From positions 1 to 64,000 of the forward strand of contig CAZIUI010000005.1 in assembly GCA_964542585.1 (NCBI GenBank): 64,000 bases of DNA, written 5' to 3'. Of the stretch, positions 34,849 through 44,453 are shown in pieces. The notes beneath the pieces were generated by a model. The model saw only the letters and a program-made list of their open reading frames with translations. It was not told where the DNA came from and made no database searches. Positions within the stretch are counted from its first letter, which is position 1. Each line of letters starts with the position of its first letter. This DNA comes from CAYYUA01 sp964542585 (GTDB lineage Bacteria > Bacteroidota > Bacteroidia > CAILMK01 > CAYYUA01). The position numbers and the translations under genes were made by a program.

Positions 34849-35600
34849 TGCGGCTATTCGGGCTTATAGGATATCCATTGGAGCACACGTTTTCTCCTTC
34901 TTACTTTGCAAAAAAATTCGAGAAAGAAGGTATCGGTGACTGTGATTACAAAGCTTTTCCCTTGGCTGCATTGGATGAACTCAATAGCCTGTTAGGAAAA
35001 TATCCAGAGCTCGAGGGCTTGAATGTCACTAAGCCTTACAAAGAGATGGTGCTTAATTACCTAAACTCAGTCGAGGGAAAGGCTTACAATATCGGGGCGG
35101 TCAATACGATAAAGATCAAATTTCTAGGAAATGGCCACTATCTAAAAGGTTTTAATACGGATATTGCGGGTTTTCAGCAAAGCATTCGGCCCTTTTTGAG
35201 TAAGGAACATAAGCATGCCCTTATATTGGGCAGTGGAGGTGCTAGTAAAGCTGTGCAGTTTGTCCTGGAAGAGCTTGGAATTACCTATAAGCTTATCTCA
35301 CGCAATCCTGGCGAGAACCGTATCACCTACGAGGAATTAACAGAAAGTCAGGTAAGGGATAGCAAGTTTATCATCAATACAACACCAATAGGAACGCACC
35401 CTAGAACAAATGAGATTGCGCCCATTCCTTTCGATGCTATTGGAACAGGGCACTTTTTTTACGACTTGGTGTACAATCCGCCGGAAACATTAATGATGGA
35501 AAAAGCCAGAAATCGCGGGGCAAAAGTGAAGAATGGTCATCAAATGCTTGAACTTCAAGCTGAGGAAAGTTGGCGGATATGGAATGACGCCTCGGTTTAA
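34848..35600 (+). CDS. aroE: Shikimate dehydrogenase
   Basis: A 250-residue NADPH enzyme of aromatic amino acid synthesis (3-dehydroshikimate to shikimate). The substrate site has YPLEHTFSPSY and GLNVTKPYKE, with K in the catalytic position, and the nucleotide fold has LGSGGASKAVQ. It is slightly shorter than the E. coli enzyme, as is common in Bacteroidota. Translation is coupled to the DUF368 gene through a TGATG junction; the pairing has no obvious metabolic logic. It converges on the DUF5723 gene with a 12-base gap. Confidence 0.93.
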   Translation: MRLFGLIGYPLEHTFSPSYFAKKFEKEGIGDCDYKAFPLAALDELNSLLGKYPELEGLNVTKPYKEMVLNYLNSVEGKAYNIGAVNTIKIKFLGNGHYLKGFNTDIAGFQQSIRPFLSKEHKHALILGSGGASKAVQFVLEELGITYKLISRNPGENRITYEELTESQVRDSKFIINTTPIGTHPRTNEIAPIPFDAIGTGHFFYDLVYNPPETLMMEKARNRGAKVKNGHQMLELQAEESWRIWNDASV

Positions 35601-35612
35601 ATAAAGCTACGG

Positions 35613-37028
35613 TCAAAATGCGAGGGCCATGTTAAAGCTTACATCTCCGCCATTTCCCCATCGTTTATCAATAAGGGCTAGCATGTTATTACTACCTATG
35701 CCAAGTTTGAAGGGACCTAACTGGGTTGAAATATACGGCCCGGCTGCAAGTTGGGAATAGCCACCAAATGAAATGTTACCTCCTGCATTGAGGTTATTAT
35801 CCAGGTTATAAGTATACCCGAAGGATAAAAAGGATTGTTCAGTGGCACGCAAATGATTCTGGAAACCTTGCTGATAATGTAAAAATATGTGATGCTTGTA
35901 AAAAGTGTCATTGTTATGCATATCTTCATCAATGCGCAAGTGCGTTTGTAAAATAGCCCTGGTCCCCAGGGGCATGGTATAGGATTCTTCTGTTTCTTGG
36001 AAATTAATGATATCCTCCACTGAGTCGGCTTTGCTGGTTAATTCTTTACCGGCATCATCCGGACGCCCAATGGCAAGTTCTACACCTGTAAATTCATAGG
36101 GGCCTTGGCGCTTAAAATTATCCGTTTCTTCAGTAAACTCGACCTGTCCAAGATCTGCAACCGATCCCATGAAGCTTATCTGGTCATTGACCTTCACATT
36201 CACGCCTAGATCTAATCCAAAACCAGTTCCTGTACTGGCTATGTCTACTGGCACGTCTGATACCTCTGCGTCACTGTCAGGGACAGACGCATTGGCTTCA
36301 AGATTGGTCTGTAATTGAAGAGAGCGGGCGTCAGGACTCGTATATAGGCTTAATCCACCATTCTCGGTGTAGGCGCTGCCTATGCCTTCAAGGTATTGAG
36401 CTTTAATCCCAGCCCGGATATCAAGGCCTGCTCCTTTCAGTTCAAACGGAGCTGCAAGCCCTAAGGTGTAAGTACGGACCGGAAGGGCATTGATGCTTAT
36501 TTCTCCAAGGGTGATATTCTGGTCAACATATTGCTTATTACCATTCCAGGCAAAGCTTACAAGCGTCCGGTTTAGCTGAAGGTTACCGGCAACCTCCGCT
36601 CCTGCGGATAAAGAAAAGGTAAAAAGCTCCTTGTTTTGATCATTCCTGATTTTGACGCCAACTTTAATAGGCCTGACGGTAGCCCCAAATGAAAATAGGG
36701 TTTCTTGTTCAAATTCTGATATGAGATTGTTAACATCCTCATCGGTCAATACATCCGTGGTAAGCTTATCATTCATGGTTTCTACACTAATGGCGTTATT
36801 GCTGAACCATGCATAAGTATTAGCCAAACCAACTTCTACATCTTTAAAGCCTTGGCCAAGCAAAGCAGGTTGGTTATTAGCAGCAACAGATTGAAAATGT
36901 TGATTAAAGTTAACGCCAGAATTAACTTGTGCCTTTCCGCTGTTTGGCATTATAAAAAGCATACCAAGCACTGGCACTAATAGTAGTGATTGGCGGAAGG
37001 AAGGAAATAGTAGCGTAGGATGTATCAT
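35613..37028 (-). CDS. Outer-membrane beta-barrel, DUF5723-like
   Basis: A 471-residue exported protein. A signal peptide ends near GKAQV. Early NQPALLGQGFKDVEVGLANTYAWFSNN and repeated amphipathic strands through to a final SFNMALAF indicate a barrel. The style matches DUF5723 proteins of Bacteroidota, function unknown; this family call is from memory. Translation overlaps the upstream lipoprotein by four bases (ATGA), so the two are likely partners. Confidence 0.65.
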   Translation of the reverse strand: MIHPTLLFPSFRQSLLLVPVLGMLFIMPNSGKAQVNSGVNFNQHFQSVAANNQPALLGQGFKDVEVGLANTYAWFSNNAISVETMNDKLTTDVLTDEDVNNLISEFEQETLFSFGATVRPIKVGVKIRNDQNKELFTFSLSAGAEVAGNLQLNRTLVSFAWNGNKQYVDQNITLGEISINALPVRTYTLGLAAPFELKGAGLDIRAGIKAQYLEGIGSAYTENGGLSLYTSPDARSLQLQTNLEANASVPDSDAEVSDVPVDIASTGTGFGLDLGVNVKVNDQISFMGSVADLGQVEFTEETDNFKRQGPYEFTGVELAIGRPDDAGKELTSKADSVEDIINFQETEESYTMPLGTRAILQTHLRIDEDMHNNDTFYKHHIFLHYQQGFQNHLRATEQSFLSFGYTYNLDNNLNAGGNISFGGYSQLAAGPYISTQLGPFKLGIGSNNMLALIDKRWGNGGDVSFNMALAF

Positions 37029-38107
37029 TCTACAAAGATTTTTGCATCAGTGCCAACTAATAGACGTAACGTTGATTCATTTTCAATTTCAATAACAGCA
37101 TTGTTAATGGGATTACCCTGAAAATCTTTGGTTAGACTTACAGCTCTGAAATCTGAGGCAATGCGGTCAGCGTTCTTTAAAGCTGAAAGCTGCCTTCGTG
37201 TTATTTGAACAGTATCAACAACCCGCGTTGTATCCCCAATAACGCGGCCTTGAGCGTTAACTGGTGCCCCAGCTAATTCAATTTTTTCCGTTAGGAAAGA
37301 ATCAATTACAACTCCGTTTTTATCATCTATAAAATTGAGGTTTAATCTGAAGTTTATCGGGTAAAGGTTGTTTAAAGATATGTAGACTTCGCCCGCCACC
37401 GATGAATCCGGATTAGATGATCTGCTGTAGGAAACATTTGAAGTGTCCTTTATGCGGTAGGATTTGCCTTTTGAAACGATAAGCTCATCAATATCCAAAA
37501 ATACTAGCTCAAATTCAAAAAACCCCTCAGTAGAATTGTCAAAGGTGACAGGTCCATCGCTGCCACTAGTTGTAAAATTTTCAAGGTAAAAATCAATATT
37601 GTTTTCTACCTCTATGTCAGTTAATGTTTCATTGATGGAAATATTTTCACCTGGGCCAACGTCTTCCTGTAAAACTTCTTTGTAAATTAAACTGTCATTA
37701 CTTTCATTTCTAAAAACCAATTCAGTACCAGCGCCAATGGGAACGGGTAAAGTGTTTTCTATCCTTGTTTCGAAAATTAAGGTATCAGCCCTTACCAATT
37801 CAAAAATGTCGGTAATATTTAAGGGATATGGACCAACTGATTGATTCAGGTTAACCGGTGATACGTTGACAGTGCCTTGCCAATTGTTTCGGATATCCAA
37901 TGGGTCTACATCTTGTGTAAGAATAATATCTTCTAACTGGGATATATCCTCAATGTCAATGCGCGTGTCAACGATAGGGCCAAAGTATTGAGGCTCATAG
38001 TTAGGCGTTTCATCGGGCGTATCACACCCTGATACTAAACCACTGAGAATACCCGCAATAGCTACTAGCAACGAAAGCTGCTTAATTTTAAGCCAGTCAT
38101 ATTTCAT
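37025..38107 (-). CDS. Lipoprotein of unknown function
   Basis: A 360-residue lipoprotein with lipobox LVSGC (C28). The mature part is acidic and beta-rich, with I/V/D/N patterns suggesting one or two beta-sandwich domains and no cysteine after the lipobox that I can see. No family is recognised. It is first in a two-gene unit with the barrel, overlapping it by four bases, so a lipoprotein/barrel complex at the outer membrane is the natural guess. Confidence 0.7.
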   Translation of the reverse strand: MKYDWLKIKQLSLLVAIAGILSGLVSGCDTPDETPNYEPQYFGPIVDTRIDIEDISQLEDIILTQDVDPLDIRNNWQGTVNVSPVNLNQSVGPYPLNITDIFELVRADTLIFETRIENTLPVPIGAGTELVFRNESNDSLIYKEVLQEDVGPGENISINETLTDIEVENNIDFYLENFTTSGSDGPVTFDNSTEGFFEFELVFLDIDELIVSKGKSYRIKDTSNVSYSRSSNPDSSVAGEVYISLNNLYPINFRLNLNFIDDKNGVVIDSFLTEKIELAGAPVNAQGRVIGDTTRVVDTVQITRRQLSALKNADRIASDFRAVSLTKDFQGNPINNAVIEIENESTLRLLVGTDAKIFVE

Positions 38108-38334
38108 AACAATCGCTTTACTTTACAGACGTTATTTATCCTCTAAAATTTCACTAAATCATAAGCTTATTTAGCAAAAATAGGAATTTATTATTTATAC
38201 CAAACTCAAGAACCCATAAAGTAATTGTCAGATAACCTGATGGTTGGAGGATACTTAAGGATATTTGATTGTAAATAAAATTGGTTTTTTAGATAAAAAC
38301 TTCCTGATATAAGCCTATAGGATCAATTACATTC

Positions 38335-38357
38335 AAAAAGCCTTAAGTTAGGCTTTT
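38335..38357 (-). terminator. Terminator of the DUF4293 gene
   Basis: AAAAGCCT (38336-38343) and AGGCTTTT (38350-38357) form an 8-bp stem with a 6-base loop. Read on the minus strand it ends in five T residues, 19 bases after the stop of the DUF4293 gene. Confidence 0.7.
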
Positions 38358-38376
38358 AGCAGAAGATTTACAGGTT

Positions 38377-38871
38377 TTATCTTAGCCTGTCTGCCGACCG
38401 AACAAGGCGTTGATCGCGCATTATAAACAAGTTAGCTACAAAAAAACACGCAACACTGATGATGGGTAGAAAAATACCGGTTTGGTAGGTAGAATTGATA
38501 GCAGAATGCTGGAAATACTCTTGGGTAAGGTCATCTGTATAAAGAAATACCAGAACTAAAAGTGTGGTTTCCAAAAGCATGGCAAAACGGGAAATACGAA
38601 GTTGCAGCTTACGATGCTTGAAAAGCAAAATAGCCGCCAAGGCTGAGATAGATGCCAGGCTATAAAGTGCAAGGATCCAGGTGTTGGTTTCCGATTGGTG
38701 TTGCTGTTCTTCAGACGAATGATACACTACATGCGTGATGTTCATCCGCAGCTCCTCTACCACTTGTTTATCATCATCCCTCGCCTCTGCTTTCCAAAAG
38801 TCAAAATTGAACATTAGGCCATTGGCTACTAGAGCTAGCACCAAAAAAAGAGTCTGCCAACGCTGGATCAT
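38377..38871 (-). CDS. DUF4293 family membrane protein
   Basis: A 164-residue inner-membrane protein with four hydrophobic helices (~5-24, 60-80, 90-110, 128-148). The start MIQRWQTLFLVLA is typical of DUF4293, a Bacteroidota family of unknown function. ATG 38871 is used; the longer frame begins at TTG 38880. It is divergent from the thiolase gene and ends at a good terminator. Confidence 0.8.
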   Translation of the reverse strand: MIQRWQTLFLVLALVANGLMFNFDFWKAEARDDDKQVVEELRMNITHVVYHSSEEQQHQSETNTWILALYSLASISALAAILLFKHRKLQLRISRFAMLLETTLLVLVFLYTDDLTQEYFQHSAINSTYQTGIFLPIISVACFFVANLFIMRDQRLVRSADRLR

Positions 38872-38967
38872 GCTTAACAATTTTGGAACAGGGCAAAGGA
38901 ATGGAATTTCATTCGCCTATCGAAGTATTTTGTGAAAAGTGTAATGGTATCCCCTTTCAGCCTTTCG

Positions 38968-38975
38968 TAGATTTG
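38968..38975 (+). promoter_or_regulatory. Putative -7 box for thiolase gene
   Basis: TAGATTTG matches TAnnTTTG and lies 32 bases before the ATG at 39008. Confidence 0.4.
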
Positions 38976-39007
38976 ACCAATTCATTATTCACCAAATAGC
39001 TAAAACC

Positions 39008-40207
39008 ATGAATGAAGCTTATGTTATAGATGCCTTACGAACACCGGTAGGCCGTTACGGAGGCTCCCTAAGCCCGGTACGCCCAGACGATATGGCGGCA
39101 CACGTTATTACTAAAATTCTTGAGCGGAATTCAAGTCTTCCATCTGAAGCCATTGAGGACGTTATCTTTGGTGCTGCTAATCAAGCAGGTGAAGATAACC
39201 GTAATGTAGGGCGTATGGCGGCTCTCTTAGCGCACCTGCCTGAACAAGTAGCGGGGGTTACGGTCAATCGCCTGTGCGCCAGTAGTTTACAATCTATCAT
39301 GGATGCTTCAAGAGCCCTTAAGCTAAATGACGGTAATTTATACCTTGCCGGCGGAGTAGAGAGTATGAGTCGTGCGCCATTTGTCGTAGGAAAAGCCGAA
39401 AGGGGTTTTGACCGGAAAATAGAAATGGAAGATACCACCATTGGATGGCGTTTTATCAACCCCGAATTAGCTAAGCGCTATTATCCTTACTCTATGGGCG
39501 GAACGGCTGAAAATGTTGCCGAACGTTACCAAATAACTCGCGAAGAACAGGACCAATTTGCGCACAACACCCAGCAGAAATACCAGGACGCTCATGATGC
39601 CGGTAAATTTCAGGATGAAATAGTGCCGGTCTCTATTCCCCAGCGTAAAGCTGACCCCTTGGTGGTTGAAAAAGATGAGCATCCCAGATTAGCTTCTCTT
39701 GAAAAGCTAGCAACGCTTCCTCCTGCATTTAAAGAAGGGGGCAGTGTCACAGCCGGAAATGCCTCTGGTGTGAATGATGGTGCTGCTGTAACCCTTGTCG
39801 CTAATGAGGAAACCGTAAACCAATATGACCTCAAACCCATGGCTAAAGTGGTAAGCATGGCAATAGCAGGTGTTGAGCCTGCTTACATGGGGCTAGGTCC
39901 TATTCCTGCTACGAGGAAAGCCCTTGAAAGGGCCGGAATATCCTTAGGTGATATTGATTTGATTGAACTCAACGAGGCTTTTGCGGCGCAATCTATAGCA
40001 TGCATTCGGGAGTTGGGCATTAATTCAGAAATCCTGAATATTAATGGTGGCGCCATTGCTTTAGGCCATCCGCTAGGTTGCAGCGGGGCCCGTATCAGCA
40101 CCACATTGCTTCACGAGATGCAGAAACGGGACAACATTCGCTACGGGCTGGCTACAATGTGCGTTGGTGTAGGGCAAGGTGCAGCTGTGATTTATGAGAA
40201 AGTTTGA
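39008..40207 (+). CDS. Thiolase, PaaJ/PcaF type (3-oxoadipyl-CoA thiolase-like)
   Basis: A 399-residue thiolase. The acyl-binding cysteine is C90 in NRLCASSLQ, catalytic histidine H354 in LGHPLG, and second cysteine C385 in TMCVGVGQG. Several stretches (RTPVGRYGG, ANQAGEDNRNV, DTTIGWRFINP, SVTAGNASGVNDG) resemble PaaJ/PcaF more than short-chain thiolases, suggesting cleavage of 3-oxoadipyl-CoA. As no other paa or pca ring-degradation genes are present except the distant PaaE-like gene, a general acetyl-CoA acetyltransferase role stays possible. Confidence 0.85.
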   Translation: MNEAYVIDALRTPVGRYGGSLSPVRPDDMAAHVITKILERNSSLPSEAIEDVIFGAANQAGEDNRNVGRMAALLAHLPEQVAGVTVNRLCASSLQSIMDASRALKLNDGNLYLAGGVESMSRAPFVVGKAERGFDRKIEMEDTTIGWRFINPELAKRYYPYSMGGTAENVAERYQITREEQDQFAHNTQQKYQDAHDAGKFQDEIVPVSIPQRKADPLVVEKDEHPRLASLEKLATLPPAFKEGGSVTAGNASGVNDGAAVTLVANEETVNQYDLKPMAKVVSMAIAGVEPAYMGLGPIPATRKALERAGISLGDIDLIELNEAFAAQSIACIRELGINSEILNINGGAIALGHPLGCSGARISTTLLHEMQKRDNIRYGLATMCVGVGQGAAVIYEKV

Positions 40208-40250
40208 TGTAGTGAAATCCATACAGTTTCAGGTTAAAGGTGTCTTTTTT

Positions 40251-40258
40251 TATCTTCG
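40251..40258 (+). promoter_or_regulatory. Putative -7 box for response regulator gene
   Basis: TATCTTCG fits the variant TAnnTTCG and lies 40 bases before the ATG at 40298. Confidence 0.35.
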
Positions 40259-40297
40259 TGAAGCTGTTAATAAAAATATACAATAAGCCTTTATCTT

Positions 40298-41686
40298 ATG
40301 ACCAAAATCCTCATAGTAGATGACGAGGAAATGATCCGCGAAACCCTGAAGGATATCATCGTCAACGAAGGTTACAATGTTGAAGAAGCCAAAGAAGGGC
40401 AGGAAGCGGTCAACTTAGTGAAGAAAAACCCTTTTGATTGCGTTCTGCTGGACATCAAAATGCCAAAGATGGATGGCATGGAGGTGCTGGGCCATATAAA
40501 AGAAATGGCTCCGGAAACCCCGGTTGTGATGATCACGGGTCATGGCGATGAGGAAAGTGCGTTTGAGGCCGCTAGAAAAGGCGCCTATGATTTCATTACC
40601 AAGCCACCGGATCTTAACCGTTTGTTAGTAACGGTACGTAACGCACTGGACCGCGCAAATCTGGTTACTGAGCGCAATGCCCTTAAACAACAGGTCTCCA
40701 AAACGCGTGAGATCATAGGAGAATCAGATGCCATCAACCGGATCAAAGAGACCATTGAAAAAGTGGCTCCGACTGATGCCAGGGTCCTTATTACCGGTTC
40801 TAATGGGACTGGTAAGGAATTGGTGGCCCGATGGCTCCACGAAAAAAGTAATCGGAATGATGGTAACTTGGTAGAGGTCAATTGTGCAGCTATCCCCTCT
40901 GAATTGATCGAGAGTGAATTATTTGGCCACGAAAAAGGGTCATTCACATCGGCTGTTAAAAGGCATATAGGTAAGTTTGAGCAAGCTGACGGTGGAACCC
41001 TTTTCCTTGATGAAATCGGGGATATGAGTTTATCAGCTCAGTCAAAAGTGTTAAGGACGCTTGAAGAACATAAGATCTATCGCGTAGGGGGTGATAAAGC
41101 AGTGAATGTCGATGTACGGGTAATAGCAGCCACCAATAAAGATCTTGAAAAAGAAATTGAGGCTGGCAATTTCCGTCAGGACCTTTACCATCGGTTAAGC
41201 GTTATTGTTATTCGGGTTCCCACGCTCAATGAACGCCCGGAAGACATCGAAGTACTGGCCAGGCATTTCATGGATGAGCTATGTAATGCGTATGGTATGG
41301 AAGTAAAAACGTTTAGTGAGGGAGCTCTTGAAACCCTGAAAACTGTCAACTGGAAGGGTAATATTCGGGAGCTACGCAATGTGATTGAACGGCTTGTGAT
41401 CCTTACATCTGGCGAAATTACCAGAGAAGATGTGATGACCTATGCCAATCCAGAAAAAGAGTCAGCCGGCCAGGCGCAGGCTCTACTTCATTTTGATTTG
41501 AGCGAGTACAACCGCCTGCAGGATTTTAAAAGTAAAGCGGAAAAAAGCTTCATAGAGGAGAAACTTAATCTCTATGACTGGAACGTCAGTAAAACGGCTG
41601 AGCATATAGGCATCCAAAGGAGTCACCTCTACAATAAAATGGATCAGTACGGCATCAAGAAAGAAAAAGTAAGCGGAACAGCTTAG
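40298..41686 (+). CDS. NtrC-family response regulator with altered GAFTGA loop
   Basis: A 462-residue regulator. Residues 1-120 are a receiver with acidic pocket D8/D9 and phospho-acceptor D52. The AAA+ domain (~140-375) has Walker A GSNGTGKE and Walker B GGTLFLDEIGDM. The C-terminal Fis-type helix-turn-helix is in WNVSKTAEHIGIQRSHLYNK. The sigma-54 contact loop reads GSFTSA (214-219) instead of GAFTGA, so sigma-54 activation is not certain. No sensor kinase is adjacent. Its stop abuts the convergent GNAT-nitrilase stop with no gap. Confidence 0.9.
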   Translation: MTKILIVDDEEMIRETLKDIIVNEGYNVEEAKEGQEAVNLVKKNPFDCVLLDIKMPKMDGMEVLGHIKEMAPETPVVMITGHGDEESAFEAARKGAYDFITKPPDLNRLLVTVRNALDRANLVTERNALKQQVSKTREIIGESDAINRIKETIEKVAPTDARVLITGSNGTGKELVARWLHEKSNRNDGNLVEVNCAAIPSELIESELFGHEKGSFTSAVKRHIGKFEQADGGTLFLDEIGDMSLSAQSKVLRTLEEHKIYRVGGDKAVNVDVRVIAATNKDLEKEIEAGNFRQDLYHRLSVIVIRVPTLNERPEDIEVLARHFMDELCNAYGMEVKTFSEGALETLKTVNWKGNIRELRNVIERLVILTSGEITREDVMTYANPEKESAGQAQALLHFDLSEYNRLQDFKSKAEKSFIEEKLNLYDWNVSKTAEHIGIQRSHLYNKMDQYGIKKEKVSGTA

Positions 41687-43255
41687 CTAATACCGATTAA
41701 GCCTGGGATTGTCACTGCTTTGTCCTAGCCATTCAATTTTGAAGAGGTCATTCCTTCGATCTTTGCTGTTGGTGACACTACCGTTGGTTCGCAACTCCTT
41801 TAGCAGGTCAAGGTCCAGATCGGCCACTAAGGTCATCTCTGTATTCGGAGTTGCTTCCGCTATGACCCCATCGTGAGGAAAAGCAAAATCGGAAGGTGAA
41901 AAGACTCCTGCCTGCGAATATTGAATGTCCATATTTTCTACGCGGGGCAGGTTACCAACGCTACCGGAAATGGCCACATAACATTCATTCTCGATAGCCC
42001 TCGCCTGGGCGCATCGCCGTACCCTTAAATAGGCATTTTTAGTATCAGTCCAATAAGGCACAAAAAGGATATTAAGGCCATTTTCCGCTAGTAGGCGTGA
42101 CAGCTCCGGGAATTCCGCATCATAGCAAATCAGGATACCGATCTTGCCTACGTCAGTGTCAAAAGTTCTTAACTCTTTTCCGCCCTGCACTCCCCAATAG
42201 GAGCTTTCATCCGGCGTGATATGCAGCTTGTATTGCTGATCATAGGTGCCATCGCGCATGCAGAGGTAAGATATGTTGTACAAGCGATCGTTGTTATAAA
42301 CGGGCATGCTACCACTCACAATGTTGATGTTATAAGATACGGCCATGTGAAGCATCTGCTCCCGCAAGGGTTCGGTGTATTGTGCCAAAGATCGAATGGC
42401 ATCCGATGGCGATTCTTCATTGAACTGCGTCATCAAAGGCCCATTGAAGAATTCGGGAAATAGAACAAAATCAGCCTGATATCCTGCTAAGGTGCTCACA
42501 AAGTACTCTACCTGCTGCAACAAATCATCAAATGAGCTTACACTGCGCATTTGCCACTGCACTACACCTAAACGAACAACAGGCTTTTGACGGCCTATAA
42601 GCTGCTCTTGCTCTTCGTAGTAAATGTTGATCCATTCCAACAATGTGGCATAAGATTTTGAATCCCTGTCATCAGGTAGGTAGTTAGTGATAACTTTTCT
42701 TACGTGGAAATCATTGCTGAGCTGGAAACTAAGGATGGGATCAAATACCTCTTTGCGCTTAATGAGATCAATGTATTTTTGGGGCGACATATCATCGCTG
42801 TAGTGCTTGTAATTGGGAATGCGGCCACCTGTTACTATTGCCCGAAGATTGAGGTTTTCACATAATTCTTTCCGGGCGTCATAAAGCCTCCGTCCCAGTC
42901 TTAAACCCCGATAGTCAGGGTGGACGAAAATATCCACTCCATAAAGGGTATCACCGTTGGGATCATGGGTTGTGAGGTAGCCTTCGCCTGTAATTTGGTC
43001 GTAATGGTGCTTATCTCCATAATGTTCATATTTAATAATGACGCTTTGAGCTGCAGCTACCACTTTACCGTTGTCTTCAATACATATCTGTCCGTCCGGA
43101 AAACGGTTTATCTGGGCTTTAAATTGATCGTAAGTCCAGGCACCCATGTGTGGATAAACCTGATTCATAATTTCTGCTACGTTTTCATAGTCCTCCAGCT
43201 TAAGTTGCCGAAGGCTTAGCATGTATTCCGAAATACCAGGTGCGTCAGTTGCCAT
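41687..43255 (-). CDS. GNAT acetyltransferase-nitrilase fusion
   Basis: A 522-residue two-domain cytosolic enzyme. Residues ~12-190 are a GNAT acetyltransferase with the acetyl-CoA loop in DYRGLRLGRRLYDARKE. Residues ~225-500 are a carbon-nitrogen hydrolase with glutamate in FPEFFNG, lysine in QYKLHITPDE and cysteine in ILICYDAEFPE. This fusion is widespread but has no firm function; amide hydrolysis coupled to N-acetylation of an amine, or repair of a damaged metabolite, are guesses. ATG is at 43255. Confidence 0.9.
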   Translation of the reverse strand: MATDAPGISEYMLSLRQLKLEDYENVAEIMNQVYPHMGAWTYDQFKAQINRFPDGQICIEDNGKVVAAAQSVIIKYEHYGDKHHYDQITGEGYLTTHDPNGDTLYGVDIFVHPDYRGLRLGRRLYDARKELCENLNLRAIVTGGRIPNYKHYSDDMSPQKYIDLIKRKEVFDPILSFQLSNDFHVRKVITNYLPDDRDSKSYATLLEWINIYYEEQEQLIGRQKPVVRLGVVQWQMRSVSSFDDLLQQVEYFVSTLAGYQADFVLFPEFFNGPLMTQFNEESPSDAIRSLAQYTEPLREQMLHMAVSYNINIVSGSMPVYNNDRLYNISYLCMRDGTYDQQYKLHITPDESSYWGVQGGKELRTFDTDVGKIGILICYDAEFPELSRLLAENGLNILFVPYWTDTKNAYLRVRRCAQARAIENECYVAISGSVGNLPRVENMDIQYSQAGVFSPSDFAFPHDGVIAEATPNTEMTLVADLDLDLLKELRTNGSVTNSKDRRNDLFKIEWLGQSSDNPRLNRY

Positions 43256-43418
43256 AGCAGATTCTAGCGCTCTTGGGTTTTTTTATTGTAGTTGATCAGA
43301 AAAAAATCCTTCTAAAGGTTTTATAAGAATTTATGAAAACAATTTCACTTTTAAAAATTTTTTGACAAAAGTCGATGTGGTTACAGTTTGAGCATTGCAG
43401 TTTTTTGACGCAGAATGA

Positions 43419-44453
43419 TCACCTTCCCAACCATTCCTCTACCGTTAATCCCTGAATATCAAGGTAATACTGCCATTGGAAAAACAATGCCAACAATACC
43501 ATTAACCAAAATAGCCACTTCAAAAAAGTACTGGTTTTTTCAGAATCGTAGAGGTTGCTAATAAATAATGAAACTGGCATTAAAAGGAGGTACCCAAAGA
43601 GCCATTGACCTTTTTCGATAAACAGAAAGTAGGCTAAACCAGTGAGGATGAATACCGCAATAACCCTTAATAATTTTCTGTAGAATAAGATGTTTTCTCT
43701 GGCTGAGCTGTAAGCACGAATGAAACCTAGAAGGGTGAGAAAAGCAACGAGAAAGCCTATTATCAGCTGGTCAACTTTTGGTAAAAAAAAACCTGAAAAT
43801 CTTGGTAAAACGCCTTCCAACATTGACCAGTATTGGGGTAAACTTCCCATGACATACATCGCCACCATGCCAATAAAATAAGGCATCAAAAAACCAATGA
43901 AAGGAGTTATGAATTCTCTAGGGTAAAACCCTCTAAGCCATGCTATAGCTAAAATAAGTGGGAAAATCAAATAAGAGGTAGGAAAGTACAGGAGTGATAC
44001 TAATCCAATAAAAAGCCCTGCGTAAAACATCATTTCAACGGCCACATCCTGGATATAGGGTAATTTGAATACGTAGAAAAAAACTGGGATCACTAAAATG
44101 TAGGCAAGGTTAGCTGGGTTTATTGTTAAAACTTCGGGGTGCAGACTGCTAAGCGTTAAAAAAAGTAAGGCAGGGATGTAATTTTGGACCTGGATGATGC
44201 GATCCACTATCAGGAATTGGTTGAAAGCAATGGCCTGTGTGTAAACCATGAGAATACTGAACAAATGGATTACAATCTGCCATTCCGATGTAAGTGAGGA
44301 TAGCCAGTTGAAAAGTGGTGGGGCTAAAATTCCTGGCACGTCATAATGGTAGGTGTGGGGTAGGAAAAAAAAACTGCCCTTGATCAAAAGGGCATACAGC
44401 AGGAGGTATAGAAAAACTAAAGGGTGGTTACTTTTAAAAAGGCGAAAGAACAC
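43419..44453 (-). CDS. Polytopic membrane protein, DUF6427-like
   Basis: A 344-residue protein made almost wholly of hydrophobic helices (about nine to ten). The beginning MFFRLFKSNHPLVFLYLLLY and the general pattern resemble the DUF6427 proteins of flavobacteria, unknown function. The start is GTG at 44453; no better ATG lies near. Lack of charged catalytic motifs argues against an enzyme assignment. It is divergent from the TonB-dependent receptor. Confidence 0.7.
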   Translation of the reverse strand: MFFRLFKSNHPLVFLYLLLYALLIKGSFFFLPHTYHYDVPGILAPPLFNWLSSLTSEWQIVIHLFSILMVYTQAIAFNQFLIVDRIIQVQNYIPALLFLTLSSLHPEVLTINPANLAYILVIPVFFYVFKLPYIQDVAVEMMFYAGLFIGLVSLLYFPTSYLIFPLILAIAWLRGFYPREFITPFIGFLMPYFIGMVAMYVMGSLPQYWSMLEGVLPRFSGFFLPKVDQLIIGFLVAFLTLLGFIRAYSSARENILFYRKLLRVIAVFILTGLAYFLFIEKGQWLFGYLLLMPVSLFISNLYDSEKTSTFLKWLFWLMVLLALFFQWQYYLDIQGLTVEEWLGR

